The notes: generated by a model not told the origin, from the sequence alone. DNA of 64,000 bases from Phalacrocorax aristotelis (GCF_949628215.1 NC_134281.1:41710512-41774511); one strand, 5' to 3'; shown: positions 1-14,430, counted from the first letter of the stretch. Made by a program: numbers and translations.

Positions 1-3000
1 TGAACATAAAATATCCAGAATGTTTCCTAGTTTGGCTAAAACTAGTAAATTCTGCAGAACTCAAGCAAGGATCAAATCTTGTGCAACAGGAAAAAGACAC
101 TTTAAGCTGTCTTCCCTTTCACTTCATCTGAACAAACATTAGATAGATTCAGGCAAAACAGAAAAATCCTGAAGATTACAAAATCCTTTTTCTACATACA
201 CAAAGTCACTCATTTCAGAACTCCAAAAAGTTTTGAGAAACTAATAAAAGCAAAAAAGCCACATAGGAGACTAAAACCAGGAGTTGTTTCCCAATCAAGA
301 GAGCTAATTTATACTTGCAGCATTAAATATTTCCTTTTTTTATATCTTTATATTCCTCCAAAATGTGAAAAGTAAGTTCATACTCATAGAACACCTATTA
401 CTCTCCTTGAACTGCATGAGCAATTACAAAATAAAGGCTTCAAGAAAAAAATATTGTCTCAAGTAGCAACGGCTTTCATCAGATACTGCGAATGCTTTCC
501 TGACATACCGATAGATTTAAAGTTTGGAAATTAAACTGCTTATTTCAAGTCATAATCCAGTCTGAGAAATTTTTCTAGTAGAAATAAACAGTATCTTTTC
601 ACTAGGATTTGACTGAATTCTATACTATTTACTACTACGCAAATGAGATGCCTTTTAATTTCCTAGTATATATTTCTTTAAGAAGAAAGACAGGATATTA
701 TGATTAGGGTTGGTAGAGGGCATGAGAACATATATGGAACAACCATTTGCATTTGGCTGTTCATTTTAACCCCACTATGGTATGAAAGTCATGCAAAGAA
801 GATTGGATAGTATTTTGTTTAGTGAAATCAAATACCCCCCGAGCAGGTATTTTCCTGTATGCAAAGCATTTGCTTCCTCCCTTCCCCCATACAGCTATGC
901 AAGAGTAGACGCTATTTTCTCATATGGTGAGCGCTTTAAATGACAGTCGTCTTTCATCCCTGAAAGCTGAGACAGCTATGCATCACAGTATGTATAGCAC
1001 AGATCAAAACTGCCCTTTCCCCCATGGCATTTGGTGCAGGAAGCAAAAGCAACACTATATTCTGCTTAAAGACAAAATCCAAAGTATTCAAATTTCACAC
1101 GTTCTGCAGAGGATACTTAACATCTATGGGAAAAGGGGCATCAGCAGAACTCCAGACTACCACTGTTTGTCAATTAGTTTTCCTTTGCTGCACAAACCAT
1201 CTCAGTGGTACCACCATACATTTGAACAATATTGAAGTTGACGGGAAATACTCAGGAGTCGTACCAGTATGACAGAGCAATGTGGCAAAACAAAACAAAA
1301 CACCATTTCTTTAAAGCACCGCGTGTACTTTAAGTCCCAATGAAGTCAATGAGAAGAATTGCACTTCTCTAATTCCAGGCAAGATATTCTAGGACACTCA
1401 GCACTGAAAGTGCTTTCTATAAAACAACTCTCCTCGTCCACTGCTAGATGAAGCATGGCTGGACACAAAGTAGCAAAATTATTTTCTATGAAAGAAGTGG
1501 ATTTGATTTTGAAAATACAGAAAATATATCAAAGTAACTTTTCGATTTACTTTCTATGTCTACTAGTAACAAGTACCATCATTAATAGGAATAAGTTCAC
1601 GCTAACTGCTTAAAGATACATCTTTTAGGGCAACATCATCACACTCAAGGGGTGGGTTTGTACCACACATCATCACTTTCACAGTGAAAGCAACTCAGTT
1701 TTACCCAGAAATCCCAAGAAAAGCTTAGAGAGTGATTCCACTGAGGCCAAAATTAAGACAGATAAATCTTTCCTGAACAGTTACTTAATTCACTTTTTAC
1801 CCCTTATTTGAATAAAACTGATATGCTGAATAGCTTCAGACACCATGCGCTCCAGTTCAGAGCAAACAACTTCGAACCCAGGAACAAATACAAACTTAGT
1901 GCAGTTAATATTTATTTTTAACAAAAACAGTGATCATTAAAAATATATATATCTAATAAGGAGAAGATGTAACGAATCCAGCCTGTTATTTCCAAAATGA
2001 CAGTACTTCCCATCGCAAGTCCAGCAGAGCAGGCATTATTTTATATGGGAAATATTTTAGCTGACTGAAAGCAATTGCCTGCTAAATTTCCTAAAAGATT
2101 CATTACATGTATTCTTTAAAGGACTCTGGCAGAAAATCTGTCAGGCTCTGCTGCTCAGATTGACTATTTAATCAGCATTACTGAATGATTGAGCCCCAGA
2201 GGATCATAACCACTTGTAGGATCTTTAAGACAGCAAAGTAAGTGGAGATCAAAAACTAACATTTCCTTCCCGCACCTCAGTCATCTTCATTGTAATCACC
2301 AACCATCTCTGGTGTCAGTAATTTGCAGTAACAGTACAGCAACAAATAGCAGGATAATACAGGCCTTGATATCTGATGAAATGGAAGCTAAATTAGAACA
2401 ATAATCCTTCAAGAACATAAGTGCCTTCTCTCAAGGAGCCTGACACTAGCTCATACAGGCAAGGGGAGAAAAAAGTGTATAAAGTAAGGCAACAAAAGCA
2501 AAAGAAAGTTGAGCCTCCATTTCACCACATAACTATCCTTTGCAGTATTTCAAATTATTTTACAGTTCTTCTGACAGATATGTCCATAGACACCTCTCAG
2601 TAAATTACATGGAATATACACACACTTAATCCCCTACTTGCAACATCGAGACAGAATTCTTCCCCTTAGGCCTTTTCAGTTGCTACAATTAGTCCATATG
2701 AAGTTACTCTTGATAATCTTAGGAGATAACTGGCAGGGGGAACAGTAAAACAGAACATCCGACAATTACAGGGTTTGGGTAGGGGATTTCTGTAGAGCTG
2801 ACAAAAAAACACCTAACATACAAAACAGTACAGACCACTTCAAACTGCATTTTTCCCAAACCAAAGGCAGTGATAGCATTGCTCTCCCTGTTACGACCCT
2901 TGCTGGATGGTCTACAACACCCAAGGCAACGGCTTCAGTCATTTATTAACACCACAGGAAGAACGATGCCAGTTAAGATGTTTGTGCAGCATTCAGTCAA

Positions 3001-3647
3001 TCTCTTGAAAAAGGGGACTGCTCTTAGAGCTACCCGTGGATTTTTAAAGCTGGACGGGACCATTATACCAGTGGTACCCCACAATAAATATATTGCGGGC
3101 CAAAAAATTTGCCCAGTGCTTAAGAGCTCCAAGCCCAGAGTCTTCAGAATGGCCTCAAATAAGAGAGCATTAAAACCAGTTCAGGAAGAAAGAAATGGGG
3201 CAGTTAGTGTAATGCCCAACCTAATCTGTCATGCCCTGAATAGCACAGCCAACAAAATAAACTAAAAGCAAATCAGTCTGACTTTGACATTCCCTATAGA
3301 TTTTCAGTGTAAATAAAAAGGGTTGGTCACAGAGCTCCTCATATCTGGATGATATTGCTGCTACGAAAAGTATGAGACCAAAGATCTTAAGAAGATTCCA
3401 TATGGGACATCAAATTTCTGCCCATAAAATATTCTCAAGTTTTGTGAACCTTTTAATACTGCTCAGGGTTCACTACACAATCCGTCGTAAGAGTCAGAAA
3501 CACTCCTCAGGATTTAAAAGATTTTGTGGTAAAAAAAAAATTTAAAGAAATCACAAAACCGGAACATGAGACCATAAATCACACCCTACAAACAGACTCA
3601 AAAGAAAAAATGGCAAATCAGATATCATCTCCCCCTACATAATGGGA

Positions 3648-3664
3648 AAAAAAAAAAAAAAAAA
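3648..3664 (+). repeat. A17 homopolymer
   Basis: Simple A run in the predicted ROR1 intron 1. Confidence 0.95.
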
Positions 3665-6600
3665 TCAGGAGAACATCTTCTTTTGATCCCTGATGAATTA
3701 GAACTTTGCTAATGACTAAGATTGCTCTACAGTGAAAGGATGCCTGTACAGCTTCTTCCCCTGCCTGGGCCTCTTTTTGGAAAATTTACGTAGCAGTCAA
3801 AAACCCTTTGACTGTTCTTTTTAGCTGGGCATCCAAAGGCCTTCCTAAAGCTCTTTGCTGTACTAAAAATCTGGTTTATACACATGTGAGATACTACAGT
3901 TCTTCACGTCATGAACAACGCGTGTTTTTCAACATATAGCAACATACCATACACAGGAAAAATAAAGGGAGAGGATAAATAATGACAACATCCAATGTAT
4001 GGCCCAGCAGTGGAATGACCCTTAACTTATGAGAAACAGAATCTACAGCTATGATGGGCCTCCACTCACTCTGCTGGGGAAGGCATTGTGCTCCACTACT
4101 GCATGCATTAGAATGCATTCTATTATCCCACACCAGGTTTCAATTATTCATCTCTTACTCAACTTCAGATTTACTTATTTAAAAGGATACAATTTTAACA
4201 ATAAATCTCATGGGCAGTGTTAATTAAAAGCTAAATCTTGCCCTGAGTTGGACTTCCAAAGTCTATGAGAATGTTCACAGCCCATTTATTTATTCCAGCA
4301 TTGTGTCAGTTATTAAACTACAGTAAATTAAAAACACAGTGACAGACCAATAGCTAAAATAAGTGAGGCTTGTTGCATCTCACTTACAAAGGTTGCCAGA
4401 CTTGGGCTCTGTCAGACTGCCAAGAAAAGTGAATTTAAAAGCAAGGGGCCCTCAGTTCAAAAACATCCTATCATGAACATGAAGTGTTTCAACCTCAGAG
4501 ATGCCAGCAGTCCGGCATTCCCCAGTTATGATTAACTGCTTCATGCAGTACTGGGCAAAGGGACCATGCACTCAAACCACAACTCCGGACCATTCAGAGC
4601 CATAAAAAGCATCAGCAGCACTATTAAGTTGCCCCAGATATCAGAAGGAAATTGATGAAGAGAGTCAAGCCTCATGAGCATCTACACCAGCTAGAAGGGG
4701 GCCAGCTTTGCACCAGCCAGAGCTTCCAGGAGGACTTCTGACATACTGCTAATTAGAGCAAATGCATCTCTCCTGCCCAGCAGTAGCAAAATGCACCAAA
4801 TGCCCAGACAGGGCCAGAACAAAAGAAGAACCCACTTGGAATTTCAGATTTAATCGCTGGCTGATAGTTACTTTTTAAAGACCTCATTTTCACTTCTAAT
4901 TACCAGCTTCCCTCTCGCTGCCAGTTTCTCAGCTGTGGGGTATTACTAGCCCTCCAGGACTACTCAGCTCCCCGGAGAGCTCTGTGCTTTTACTCTTCAT
5001 AAAAAAGCAAAGGGCACACAAATCCAAACTGAGAACTGTTTTTTTCATTTGGAGAATAGCTTTAAATGTAGGAAGAGAAAACAGTTCAAGACACTGGAAC
5101 AGTAAGTCAATGGTCAGACGCAAAGATCCACCTAGTGCTATTCTGTGACCTTTTGAAAGCATTTAATGACATAAATCCATTTTCCTAACAATCAACTGAG
5201 AATTAAATGACCTCTTGTCATTCTGGGTGAAACACACAGAAAGCAGAGCTCAATATGGTGCTCTCTGCAGTCAGCTTGTTCTGGAGAAAGAGATGTCTCC
5301 ATCATGCCACAAATTTTCACTAAATTCAGAGTGATAATGTATTTTAAAAAATAAAATCAAAACATACAGAATGCATATTAACATATAAAATAAAATTAAA
5401 AACTAAAATGTACAGAATGCTTGTTACTTATACAGCACATCAAACATTTCAGAGTAAACAAAACAATTACAGATACTTCCTTTTATTTGAAGCCAAGTTA
5501 ATTTTGGAGAAGAGATGTTCAACCATGATAACTGACCTCTTACAGGAAAAACTGGGAGAGGCTAAAACTGTTGCAAATACAGTGCAGACCCACAGTGCTC
5601 AGATATACAATAACTCTATAAAGGTGTCAGGGATAAGAATGATATTCACTGTACAATAAACATGATGCCTCTCCATGAAGAGGAAGGTGAGGTAACAAGT
5701 TTTGCAAAGAGGACTTCATTTGATCAAAAACTGATCTGATCTTAGTTCTAACACTGACTTTTTTTTGTCATTTGGCCAAGCTTCTGGCTTATCCTAGAGA
5801 CTGCTCTGTGTACACAGTCACACTTAACTTTGAGGACAGAATTACTGAAAATGAATTAAACAGAAAGAAAACTAAACCCCTCTCCAAGATATATATTCCA
5901 CAATGTTCAAAGATATAGAAGCTGAGGTGGTGGGACAGGCTTGTACGCTTTATTCAGCTGCTGCTAACACCACAATGACAGCATTCCAACACAGCATTTC
6001 TCCTCCTCCAACCAAGTCAAAAAGGTGACCTTAACACTAGCTTTGTAGGTCAGAGCAGTAACAAGCACAGGCATAGATAATTTTTTCTGTGAGTGGGATG
6101 AAAACTTAAAAGGCTCATCAGATTCAAGAATCATCTAAAAACATTCAAACCCCTTTCAATTTGTAGTAAGAGAAGGTCAAGAATACACCTTCCCGACCTC
6201 ATGGGGTGTGCTGAGTCTGGACTAATCCCTCCTGGTTTTTTTCCAGATGTCTGACTATCCCAAGGACTTCAACGATTAGCAGTTCCATAACATGTTCATA
6301 TTTGCAACAAAATATCTCTGGCAAGCTGTTTTATATTATCCAACATACCCAGTGCATAATGTTGTGTAATAAAAGCTGGTACCAGGTCTAAGAATAAAGA
6401 TAAGTTCTCACCACAACCAACACACTCTCCTAGGAGAACTTCAATACTCCTATGCCCTTATTGTATCTGCTTTAAACTTCTAGGATGTCCACCAGCCCAG
6501 CCTTGTCACGACACTCTGCAATTCATTCTACCATCCTGGCATTTTTGTTGTTACCCAAGAATCCTTGTACATGTACCATGTACCTTTACATCCCTGCTTT

Positions 6601-6845
6601 TAAACTAAAGCCTTCAGGAAGAACAATCCTATCATCAGACGCTGACATTCTGTTCAAAATCAGACAAAAGTTCTCTGGAAGATGGTGGAAAAGTGACTTT
6701 AACTGAAAATACTTTAATATAGCAAATGTCATAATAACTTTTCTATGGTGCTACTGCTAAAGGAAATGCTTAGATGAAAACAAAGCAAAATACTAACCTG
6801 CAGCCTCTGCCTAGCACAAATTAGCCTATGTACTACTGGTAGTAT

Positions 6846-6870
6846 TGCCATTATTTTTCAAATAATGGCA
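6846..6870. repeat. Perfect inverted repeat (11-bp arms, 3-bp loop)
   Basis: TGCCATTATTT and AAATAATGGCA flank TTC. It lies in the predicted ROR1 intron 1. Function unknown. Confidence 0.9.
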
Positions 6871-9699
6871 GTTACAAGATTGTAACAATTCAAAGAAACA
6901 AGGAAGGGTGGTGGTGTTATTATTAGGGTCCACTCTTGCTCTCAGGTGTAAGCCCACATTCGGCACCCAAAAGCTTGTCACCTAGGCTAAAGAAAGATAG
7001 CATTTTTCCCTATAAATGCCATTTCTGCCTTTTACCTGGACATGGTTAGGAGACTGAGTACAAAGACATGTTCTTTTCAAAGTGGTATTAGCCCAACAAG
7101 AAGAGATGAAGTACCAAACATGACTTAAAAGGGGCTCTAGTAAAATTTCTCACTCACTACATGATCTCAAGCAGCTTCGTTTCTCCTGACCAGGCTTCTT
7201 CTGAAGCCTTTGGACTGACCTGCACCCTATGCCTTTTCTGATGAGATTTTGAGAAGTGCTCAGCTCTCCCAAGTAAACGTGAGAAGAGATAAAGGTCCTC
7301 GGGAGTTCTGAAAATAAGGTCACACAGGTCCTAAAATCCCTCCTTCTCCAGCATGTATTCTCAGCACTGAAGCACACAGTTTCTCTGAGTAGCCATTATG
7401 TTCTGTACTGACCAGCCACAATGCGGACACTCTCAGGCAGCACATCACACTTGCACCATCAATGCTTTAAAGCATGGCTTAGCGTCTTCAGGAGGGACTA
7501 TGTCACCTCCTTCAGAGGAGGACAAAACAGCTGTCTCTTAAGAGGAATGCTCATGCTGCAAATCTGGAAGTACATATCCTTCCAAAGATAATCTCAAGTT
7601 CTAAGGGTAAGAAAATCATACCCTCATGTATTTCCAGTCTCTGGAGGGAATGTCTGATGGGGTTATAAAGTTGCCGAACATTTTTCCTTTCTTATCTCTG
7701 ATCTTTCAATTTCCCATGGCCTGCTGCTATGCTCTGACACAGAGCTTCACCATCCCGCTTCTTTCCCAGATCTGCATGGAGCAGATGTTCAGACTTCTGC
7801 TGCAGACAGAGCAGAGCATCTGGGAATGGGACAGGAGTACGCACAACTGACACCCCTTGGAGGAAAGGAGCAGAAGGTCACAGGAAGCCATTGTGAAGTA
7901 TCAGTTTCAACATATGACCTGACCAGTTTGAAAAAAATCTTTTAATAAAATACAGGCTTCCACCAGGGCCTCCACCAACTGCTTTCTCAAGAACTCATCT
8001 AGTTATGAAACTTTGCCATTGTGTATTGGGATGGCTAAGTCCTAATGTAAACCTAGTACCAAATATCTGTTACAAAGTGGAAGCATATCTTTGTACAACA
8101 CAACGAAGAACAGGGCATCAGCAGCACTTACAAAAAACACGCAATATCTGCACAAAGTAACCAGCACTTTTGCTCAAACTCTTTAGGAGGAATGTGTCTT
8201 GCCTCTACATACAGTGACTTACCTCAGCTGTATTTTTTTTTAAACCTTCCCAGACACCAAGGCCAGACAGATGATCTTTCCCTTTGACGCTCCCAAAATG
8301 CTATGAGCGTGCCCTGGCTCCCTGCCTCCAACATGGCAAGAGGAAGGCCTGCATGGGTTAAGCCATGCCTGGACCAGCACTACTGAACTGACATGCAATT
8401 GTCCCGACCCAGCCAACAGGGACACACTGCCCAGACCTCGCCACCATCAGCGATACAGGATACTTCCTACAAGAGACAATTTTTTCTTGTTCTTCAATCT
8501 CCTGTGAAGGTGTTCTGTACCACCTCACAGATTAAACACAACCAGAGCCTCTATGCAGCGCTCTGAAGGGATTTTGCTAAAAGAGGGTATCGAGTACAAT
8601 TACCCCATGGAACTCAGTAACAAAGCAGACTTGACCGAGGCTTTCTACTGCTTTAGAGCCTACTTCATGCCTTTGGCATGAACTCCAGCTAATGACTTGT
8701 TGAAATACATTAGAAAACGCCTAGCATTGTACCCAGCACAGCTGAAACACAGTACTGGCCCCACAATCAATTTACACCTGTCAGATCTACCTCAATGGGA
8801 GCAATGTGGCTTTCTGTTCCTGTTGGTGACCATTCTGCATTATTTTTCAGGAATCATATCTAACTAATCATCCTCCAAATTTGTGTCCATCCCAGCAATG
8901 TGCACCATGGGATTCTTTTCACACGTCACTAGCCATTTCCTTTCATATACTGCTCTGCAGATTTACTTGGAAACAGTGGCACTCCAGTGTCTCCACTTCA
9001 GGAGGAGATCCTAGAAAGCAATCTTCCTCACTACGGGATGCTGGCATGGAATTATGCTGAGAATCCTGTGTTATTGCTTTCCCTCACTAAAGGGTTCCTT
9101 TCTAAAGCTACTTCTTTTTCCCAAGCTGTCTGACTTTGGCAGAGCACAACTTCCAATATCACATTGCATTAGATTCCAAATACATGCAAGTTCTTTTATT
9201 TTACATTCTATTCCGAAGAGGACCTAAAAGAACTTTACTGTTACATAATGCTAATATTTAGATCTTTATTATTACATAATACACTAGTAGTATCTATTTA
9301 AGCTGAAATTACTCTGTTTTTTCAACTTAGCAAATTTCATAACCCCTCCATGCATTTTGTCTGGGCTGAAATGCCCAACTAAGAAAGTAAACATGACCAA
9401 GCCTCTCATATGCCACACTCCTGGCAAGGGGTGGTGGTGACTCTGCTTGTAAGCAAACAGAAAAAATGAGAACTACAGAACCATCCTTCAGCTAACACCA
9501 GTATTTTGTTATTTCCAAAGAATCATAGACAATTGCTCTCATTTATTCATTTCACTGCTGTTGCATTTATAAATGAGCAGATTAATTGACTTCCAGTATC
9601 TCCATGATTAGAATGAAAAAGAAATCAGGACAGAAGCAGCCCTACAAAGTCACTTAACTATTCAACTGCTGCCCCAGCCCCAATCAACCCAGAATTTCT

Positions 9700-9810
9700 T
9701 TAAGCTCTGCTAAAGGGAGTTGGATCCACAGCCCTCCCAGTGCTGCTTGACCCTTACCACTAGGAATTGTTTCCTACCATATAACCGGACTCATATTTCA
9801 CAGAAACTTT
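9700..9810 (+). mobile_element. Possible short CR1 fragment
   Basis: TGGATCCACAGCCCTCCCAG followed by GGAATTGTTTCCTACCATAT resembles part of the CR1 3' region (dropped-arm text such as CCACAACCTCCC and AAGTTTTTCCTA). The match is short and weak. Confidence 0.3.
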
Positions 9811-11589
9811 CCTTCCATTTTCAAGTGCAAGAGAATATTATAAGACAACAGCCCCAGTTTGCTAGTTTTTAAAAGCAGAAACTTGAATCAAAGATAGCAT
9901 CTAAATAATAAAATCATTTAATTTGATATTCATTTAAGTGTTTCAACACATAGGAGTCACCATCAAAACAAACTGCATTATCACTGTCATGCCTCTACCT
10001 ATGCGAGGCTGGTTGTGAGACTTTCCAGCTTTGGCAAGGCCAGCCCTGACACCAGCTGCCTCATTTCTTTTGGTTCAGGAGCAACTTCACCAGTGAAGTA
10101 CCAGCACATATTACCTGGGTACCTACAACAAGACAAGAACAGTGGACAAAACACATGACTTTGCAGCCCAAAATAACTGCAGCTCACAGTCTACCAGATT
10201 ACTAAAAATTGTTTCTTAATATACAAAATTTCAAAAACACGCACAATTGTGTGAACATAAAATTTGCAATTGAGGATGACTGAGCTTTTTTCTGGGGCTT
10301 GGGGAAAAAAGGGTTTACACTTTTCATTTTGTATTACTTGACTTTCTAGATATTTCTGGCCTGAAAGACAATTGCTATGTGGAAAGCAGCTGCATTTAGT
10401 TAGAGACTTTTTTAAAGAGTTTTCAACTCTGAAGTGCTCTTTTGAGTCTCAGAAGACTGCTGCATTTCTACATGTGTTTCCAAAGAGTGGTATCTAGTGT
10501 CACACCTCAGGGAAGCTTTCCCCCACCATCCCCCTTTGCCTAGCTTTGGGTATCTGTATTTAAAATCCATACACAGGATTTAAAACCCTTACCTGCCCAG
10601 ATCTCATTTGCAATGCTTTAACTTAAAATGCCTGTGTGTACCTAATCAACACAACAGTTTCAGTAGACGTTAATTATAGAAACAAAGAAATTATGTCCTG
10701 AAGATAATCTGCTGATACTTCGAGCAACTTTAAGAAATGCAAGATTACAATCACGGTAAGTCAAACAGTGACATCTACTCTCATCTTCTTATAGGCTTAT
10801 GGCAACAAAAGCATTTTGTTTGTTTGTAAACTAATAAGTGGATACTGGCTGAAACAGCAGCCTGTTGACCTATGGATGAAACAACTAACCACTGGGGTAT
10901 TACAGGGACTACTCAAGAGCTGTGGAACTTTATCTCACAAGAGGCGCCTTTCAAGGAAATCAACAGTACCCCCTATAACCTGAAACATAATCTAGGGATC
11001 TATGGTTATTCTATATGCTTTTAAAAAGCTTTTGTTATTCACGCTTCTTCCATTGTGACTCCTCGCAAAGTTACATGATGTGGAATAATAAAGCTGAAGT
11101 GGTAATATTCATAGTCAGACACTGCAAAGAATTAAAAAAAAATACAAGTTAGGGAGTTCCTGTTATTTCTATTCACATTAACTTTGTGGTTTTATTCAGA
11201 ACACTTGGGCCAGCCGGTGAGCACCCTTGGGAAGAGCACGCATTGAAGACGGTACGAACGTACAAAGGAAAATGTGCTTTTTGTTTTGTTTTGCTCTCTA
11301 CAAGGAAAGGTCATTGACAAAAAGGAAGCAGCAGGAGCAGGGAAAAGTGAAAAGGAAAAGGCAAAAAAGAGCTTTTGGAAGGCAACACAGCAAAACAGTT
11401 TTGGTCACTTAACAATATTTCAACTAAATGGATGACTTGGTAATAATCCCCCCAGAAGAGATGTGACAATGGCTGCACAGGTTCCTGGCCTCCAAGCAAA
11501 TTCACATCTGACTTGTCCTACTGAGCTGCATCAGCCTACTCACGAGGCCATTTCTGCACATCTGTATACATTTACTGGATCAGAGTGTC

Positions 11590-11720
11590 AAACTGGGAAG
11601 TCTCTGGAGTGGGAGTCATGTCTTCACAGATGTTTGGACCAAGTGCAGCACAATGAGGCTCTGATCCTTCTGGACCTCAGGGGGCTAACAGCCCAAACTA
11701 CTCTTCAATATTTTCATTGT
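11590..11720 (+). repeat. Possible ancient amniote interspersed repeat
   Basis: The stretch CAGCACAATGAGGCTCTGAT followed by a GACCTCAGGGGGCTAAC tail resembles a widespread old amniote repeat with the core AGCACAATGGGGCCCTGATC. I cannot name the family with certainty. The 100-codon open frame spanning it is not taken as a gene. Confidence 0.4.
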
Positions 11721-13284
11721 GTTAGACCGTCAGATCTTGGACTCCCAGCCCATCTTTTCTGGTAGTAGAAGTTAAGCTACCATGAGAGACGAACTTTCAT
11801 TGCAGTCCTTATTTGACATGCCTGGAAAAATAAAGTATTTTACTTATTTGCTGGTCCATATTCTATCTTTTTGAAAAATCTAGAGATAGAAGGGTAGGGA
11901 TTGAAGGGTGCTCTATGGTTGGCTGGGTTTCTGATGGAACAAAATCTATTCACCCAGCCACTACAGTTATCTTAAAGAAATTTGTAAAACATTTCATAAT
12001 AGTTTTGTTTGTTTTTAATTAGAGCATTAGATGTTCAGGTTCCCTTATTCTTCTTCAAAACCTAGATCTTTGGCAAGTTTGGGGAAAATGTAAATGTGGT
12101 TGTAACATATGTGATAGATGTCTATCGGTAAAAAAAATAAATCACTTTATCTGCCCATGAGTCAACATCGTAAGTTTTTGCCAAAGATGTTAGTTAAAAT
12201 ACAGGAAATATTTCACTGTGGAAAGTAATTGTGCATAATTACTATATTAATAGCCATACATAAAGGTGAATTCATATAAGGAAAGATACTTCCTAGCAGA
12301 ATTCACAGTAAATAAAAAATGGCCGGTTTTGGACCTAATGCATCAGTTGCTTTATGTTTTTTTGGGGGGTAGGGGTGTCCCCTCCAGGCTCTTTGAAAAC
12401 CACAAAATTTCATATTATAACCCTAAAGTTTTGAAATTAACTGAAAAACAAGAAAAAAAAAGATGGCCTGTCTTTTTTTCCACCCCTTTTAAAACTACAG
12501 CTATTTGTTAAGCACATACAGCATTCCCTGGAGACACTAGAAAATGACATTTGAAAATCTTCCCACTGAGATGTCAGGGAGAATTCCTACCCTAAGCTAG
12601 AACATCTTACAGCCATTGCATCTGCACCAGGAGACTCCTCTGTCCAACAGAGTCGCACTGTGATATCTGGAAGTCATTCAAACAGATCTGCTACCTAACA
12701 TGCAGTCCCCAGTAATGGCATCATTAGGGACACACTGAAACACAGAGAGAAATTCAGCCACAGGTATACAACAAGAGTGTCCTATCCGTTCCCTACAACT
12801 GGCTTTTTAAAGGCAATTATCCTACAGTATCTGCGATGTGGCTCAGAGGTTTCATAACGACAGCTTTTTCAGTTCTGAACTGCTAAGTATTTAAACTCAC
12901 GGCTTTATCTCTTTAGCGTTCACTTTTTTCCCTTCTTTAAATACTAAGTACGGCTGTATTATCAACCAGCACTTTTCAGAAGTGGCTTGTGATTTAAGTA
13001 CCCACCATAAAATACCTTCAAGGAGAGGGAGTTCATGAACATCCACCTCTCACTGAAATTCTCATGCAGGCATCCAAAAGCACTGCTCACTTTTTACTGA
13101 CTTGGCCTCAGAAATCAGTCCTTCTTGCCTAATTCCATCTAGGTCCCTTTATGCATGTGCTAGGCTTCAAACATAAATCATTTGCAAAAGGCTGAAATCA
13201 AAACCCTAAAAAACAGAAGGATCGCAAAATAAATATTACTCGTTAAAACTGAATCAAAGAGCCTTTCTTTAAGGTTATTGTTAC

Positions 13285-13301
13285 AAAAAAAAAAAAAAAA
13301 A
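13285..13301 (+). repeat. A17 homopolymer at CpG-island edge
   Basis: Simple A run just outside the ROR1 CpG island. Confidence 0.95.
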
Positions 13302-13329
13302 GGCCAAAACAAAACTTCTTGTTAGGCAA

Positions 13330-14430
13330 CGAGGGCGACGAGACGGCAAAACATCCCCAAAGCCGGAGCTAAAGGACAAGTCATCGTTTGATAACGCCAC
13401 CTCGGGAGCCATCAATCACTTCTCAAAAGCGGGATTGCCTGGGACCGGTTACACTTCGCTAGCAGCTCGGCCAAACACTTGGAAGGGCTCTTTACGAAGC
13501 AATTAAACACAGATCGAGCATAAAACTCGTAGTTCGTTAACGGGAAGGGGGTGGGGGGGAGCGCTGGAGCCGGCGGGCTCCCCGGCGGGCGGAGGGGCCG
13601 CGCAGCCCCGCAGAGCCCCCGGGCAGGGCGGCGTCCCGCCGGCGGCCAGCGCCGCTCGGTTCCGCGCCCCGCACCGCTCGCTCCCGCAGCCGGGGCAGGC
13701 CGGCCCCGCCGCGCCTCAGGCCGGCCCCGCCGCGCCGGACCCCACGCGAGCTCGGGGAGCGGGGGATGGGGGGGCGGGGAGCTGATCACGGCCCCCCTCA
13801 CAGAATCATCCCCGTCCCGCCGCGGGCGAGGGGAGGCTCCCGCGGGACAAAACCTGGCACGCAGTCCCGCGCACCCCCTACCTTGCGTGGCGTCCCCCAG
13901 CTCCGCCCGACTGCCCGCTCGCAGCAGCAGGAGCAGCGGGAGCAGCAAGAGGCTCCCGTCCCCGCCGCCCGGCTGCTGCATTCCTGAGCCGGCGCCGCGC
14001 TACTCGCACATCCACCGCGCAGCGCCGGCTTCCCGGGCCGGCCCGCGCACCAGCCGCGGGGCCGCGTCTCCTCCCGCGCCGCCGACCCGTCCCACGCCGC
14101 GCCCTCGGGGCTGCCGCTCTCCTGGCGGGCGGGGAAGCGAGCGCGGGCGGCCGCCGCCTCCGCCGCCCTCAGCCCCTCACTTGTCACTTTCCGCCAGCTC
14201 CGCTCACAGACCGGCCCGGCCCGGCCCCGGCCGAGCCCCCCCCGGCCCCGCCGCAGCCCGGCCGAGCAGCGCCCCCTATTGTCCCGCCCGTGCCGCCGCC
14301 TCCCCGCCCCGCCCGGGCCCGGCGGCCGCAGGGGGGCGCTGGCCTCGCCGCTCCCCGCCGGGCGCCATTTTCCCCCCAAACCCTTGCGGTTTCCCGGCGC
14401 GTCCCTGCCCTGTGAGCCAGGGCAAGGGGA
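13330..14430. promoter_or_regulatory. CpG island with probable ROR1 promoter
   Basis: An abrupt change from AT-rich flanks to a GC-rich, CpG-dense block with many GC boxes. The signal-peptide exon lies inside it. Long open frames here on both strands (up to about 300 codons) reflect the lack of stop codons in GC-rich DNA. Confidence 0.85.
13882..13981 (-). CDS. ROR1: Probable ROR1 exon 1 (signal peptide), coding part
   Basis: ROR1 is a single-pass receptor tyrosine-kinase-like protein that binds WNT5A. Only its first coding exon would lie here. From the ATG at 13981 the frame gives MQQPGGGDGS, a nine-residue L/P-rich core, then RAGSRAELGDATQ, a clear signal peptide. The exon ends CGCAAG|GTAGGG in phase 1 after 33 codons. 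Human ROR1 exon 1, as I recall it, also ends in a CAAG phase 1 junction after a 30-residue signal peptide. The exon sits in a CpG island, on the same strand as PGM1 and downstream of it, matching human gene order. The signal peptide itself is too diverged to prove identity, and the next exon lies outside the window. Confidence 0.75.

Larger units (their letters stand above)
1..13881 (-). other. Start of ROR1 intron 1 (partial)
   Basis: AT-rich non-coding DNA running from the exon 1 donor to the window edge. In human the corresponding intron is very large. I see A17 runs at 3648-3664 and 13285-13301, an 11-bp-arm hairpin at 6846-6870, and two possible old repeat fragments (about 9700-9810 and 11590-11720). 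No exon or RNA gene was recognised. Confidence 0.7.

Noticed and set aside
2870-3265. 131-codon open frame on the plus strand
   Set aside because: No recognisable family, no splice context, and it overlaps another open frame in AT-rich intronic DNA.
11463-11765. 100-codon open frame on the plus strand
   Set aside because: It spans a stretch resembling an ancient interspersed repeat, so it is better read as repeat sequence than as a gene.
13412-13881. Continuation of the ROR1 exon 1 frame past the donor (189 codons in all)
   Set aside because: A consensus donor ends the exon at 13882 in the expected phase; the extension is low-complexity CpG-island sequence.
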